A DNA stretch of 64,000 bases. Source: an uncultured Aquimarina sp. Lineage in GTDB: Bacteria; Bacteroidota; Bacteroidia; Flavobacteriales; Flavobacteriaceae. Shown piece by piece: positions 62,840-64,000 of this stretch (its first letter is position 1; each line of letters begins with the position of its first letter). The DNA is taken from assembly GCA_947498815.1 (NCBI GenBank), contig CANMLU010000002.1:1-64000 (forward strand), written 5' to 3'. The notes beneath the pieces are model-generated. The model saw only the letters and a list, made by a program, of their open reading frames with translations. It was not told the DNA's origin and did not search any database. Both the position numbers and the translations under genes were made by a program.

Positions 62840-64000
62840 ACGGCAAAACTTACTAATGCCGTAACACGCAAAGATATCTTACATGTATATAACAAATACA
62901 TAAAAGGAAAAAACTATGTAATGACTAGTGTTGTTCCGAAAACAAAACTCAATCTTGCTGTTGCAGATGCCGAAGAAGCAAAAGTGTGGATAGAAGAAGT
63001 AAAGAAAGATGTAGCTAGTGAGGAAGTAAGTCAGGGAAAAGAAGCTACATATGAAAAAACACCTTCCAAATTTGACAGAAGTGAACCTAATTTTGGAGAG
63101 TTACCTTTGGTGAAATCTCCCGAAGTATGGACCGGCGAACTTGCCAATGGAATGAAACTATATGGTATTGAAAACAATGAATTACCATTGGTGAGTTTTG
63201 ATATTACAATACCCGGTGGGCACCTTCTGGATCCTATTGATAAATCTGGTGTTTCAAGTTTTATGACCAGTATGTTGATGGAAGGTACAATCAATAAAAC
63301 CTCTGCAGAATTGGAAGAAGCTATAGGATTATTGGGCGCTACAATCAATATGAATAGTAGTACTGAAGAAATACGAATTACGGCATCATGCCTGGCGAAA
63401 AATTTCGATAAAACATTAGCACTGGTCGAAGAGATTTTATTAGAGCCAAGATGGGACGAGAAAGAGTTTATACGACTTAAACAAGCATTAAAAACCTCCT
63501 TAAAAGGCCGTGAAGCTAGCCCCAGGGCAATTGCATCCATTAACTTCAATAAACTAATATACGGTGACAATACGATTCTTGGGTTGCCAAATTCTGGAAC
63601 ATTAGAGAGCGTAGATAATATCACTCTTGAAGATCTTAAAGCGCATTATAATAATTTAGCACCAAGAAAAGCTTCATTTCATATCACAGGAAGTATTACC
63701 AAGACTAGTGCAGAGAAATCTCTTTCATCCCTTGCGACGAAATGGAATAAAGAAGGAGTAGCTATTCCCGAAATTACCATATCGCAAAAGGATAAAACAG
63801 ATCAATTGTATTTCATTGATGTACCTGGTTCTAAACAATCAGTAATTTTTATTGGCAAATTAGCATTATCTGCAACAAATCCAGAGTTTAATAATTTGGC
63901 GTATGCCAATGAGATTTTGGGTGGAGGATCTAGCGGAAGATTGTTTCAAACGTTACGAATTCAAAAAGGGTATACATATGGTGCATATTCTGGGATTAGA
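62840..64000 (+). pseudogene. M16 family peptidase, C-terminal continuation beyond the in-frame stop (window-truncated)
   Basis: Directly after the TAA the frame continues unbroken to the window edge: TNAVTRKDILHVYNKYIKG, then WTGELANGMKLYGIE, the second M16 domain start, and finally KGYTYGAYSGIR. It reads as normal conserved sequence, with no start codon in a natural place. A single change (for example GAA to TAA) would explain the break, making the whole 61568 to beyond 64000 one former gene. Sequencing error, suppression or a truly split gene are alternatives. The 3' end is outside the window. Confidence 0.8.

Noticed and set aside
63031-63624. 197-codon antisense open frame in the M16 region
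   Set aside because: The plus strand reads as clear M16 peptidase across the same bases, so the antisense frame is a mirror of codon bias.
1-64000. CRISPR arrays, tRNA or rRNA genes, phage genes, intact transposases
   Set aside because: I looked in the longer gaps and saw no regularly spaced repeats, cloverleaf-like ends, or transposase or phage structural genes.

Overview
The window is A+T-rich chromosomal DNA of a marine-type Flavobacteriaceae member (Bacteroidota). I infer this from flavobacterial -7 boxes (TAnnTTTG type), many short-leader lipoproteins, a TPR/AraC membrane regulator, DUF4494, a UMF1-type transporter and a Bacteroidota-style lanthipeptide leader. An Aquimarina-like genus is plausible but unproven. 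I see no rRNA, tRNA, CRISPR array, phage or intact transposase.

Layout. 1-1613: an unknown gene flanked by pieces of a repeat family, then a repeat-rich intergenic block. 1614-9523: a compact type I restriction-modification operon, hsdM-hsdS-(SIR2-like gene)-hsdR-unknown, in which every junction is an overlap or a 1-bp gap. 9656-11660: three accessory genes (P-loop, nuclease-like, membrane). 11690-16320: a processive family-2 glycosyltransferase, a YchJ-like gene, an overlooked 56-residue basic protein and a large lipoprotein, separated by dispersed GAAGGGT-type repeats. 16336-23076: DUF4494, an XRE-membrane-serine hydrolase fusion, a membrane-bound adenylate cyclase, a LamG lipoprotein, a YjdI-like protein, an AhpD-like protein and an outer-membrane protein. 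23483-27168: a cut-down AraC regulator, a TPR-AraC regulator, an orphan RiPP/lanthipeptide-type precursor and an unknown gene; the cut-down AraC gene and the precursor share an 18-bp upstream motif. 27190-31709: pirin, antiporter, WYL regulator and small genes. 31942-40021: alpha-glucan block glgE, maltokinase, glgB and a GH31 glucosidase.

The most striking region is 40243-49558 on the minus strand. It is a four-gene operon: a caspase-like peptidase fused to an SGNH hydrolase, a bacterial gasdermin-like pore-former with a cysteine at residue 4, a CHAT (clan CD) protease, and a STAND NTPase with a coiled coil, one membrane span and WD40 repeats. I read it as a sensor-protease-pore abortive-infection or programmed-cell-death module. 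The second protease and the lipase/esterase-type SGNH domain are unusual additions. A 199-bp MITE-like element abuts the stop codon of its last gene.

50035-53648 holds an M48 metalloprotease lipoprotein, a UMF1 transporter, a lipocalin-like lipoprotein and an OmpA-type lipoprotein. 53729-61452 is a ten-gene type III polyketide synthase/fatty-acid-synthase hybrid cluster (FAD oxidoreductase, methyltransferase, type III PKS, FabL-like reductase, lipoprotein, dehydratase, hydrolase, ketosynthase, ACP, phosphopantetheinyl transferase), probably for an aromatic or pyrone lipid. The window ends in an M16 peptidase gene interrupted by one in-frame TAA; the frame then stays open to the window edge.
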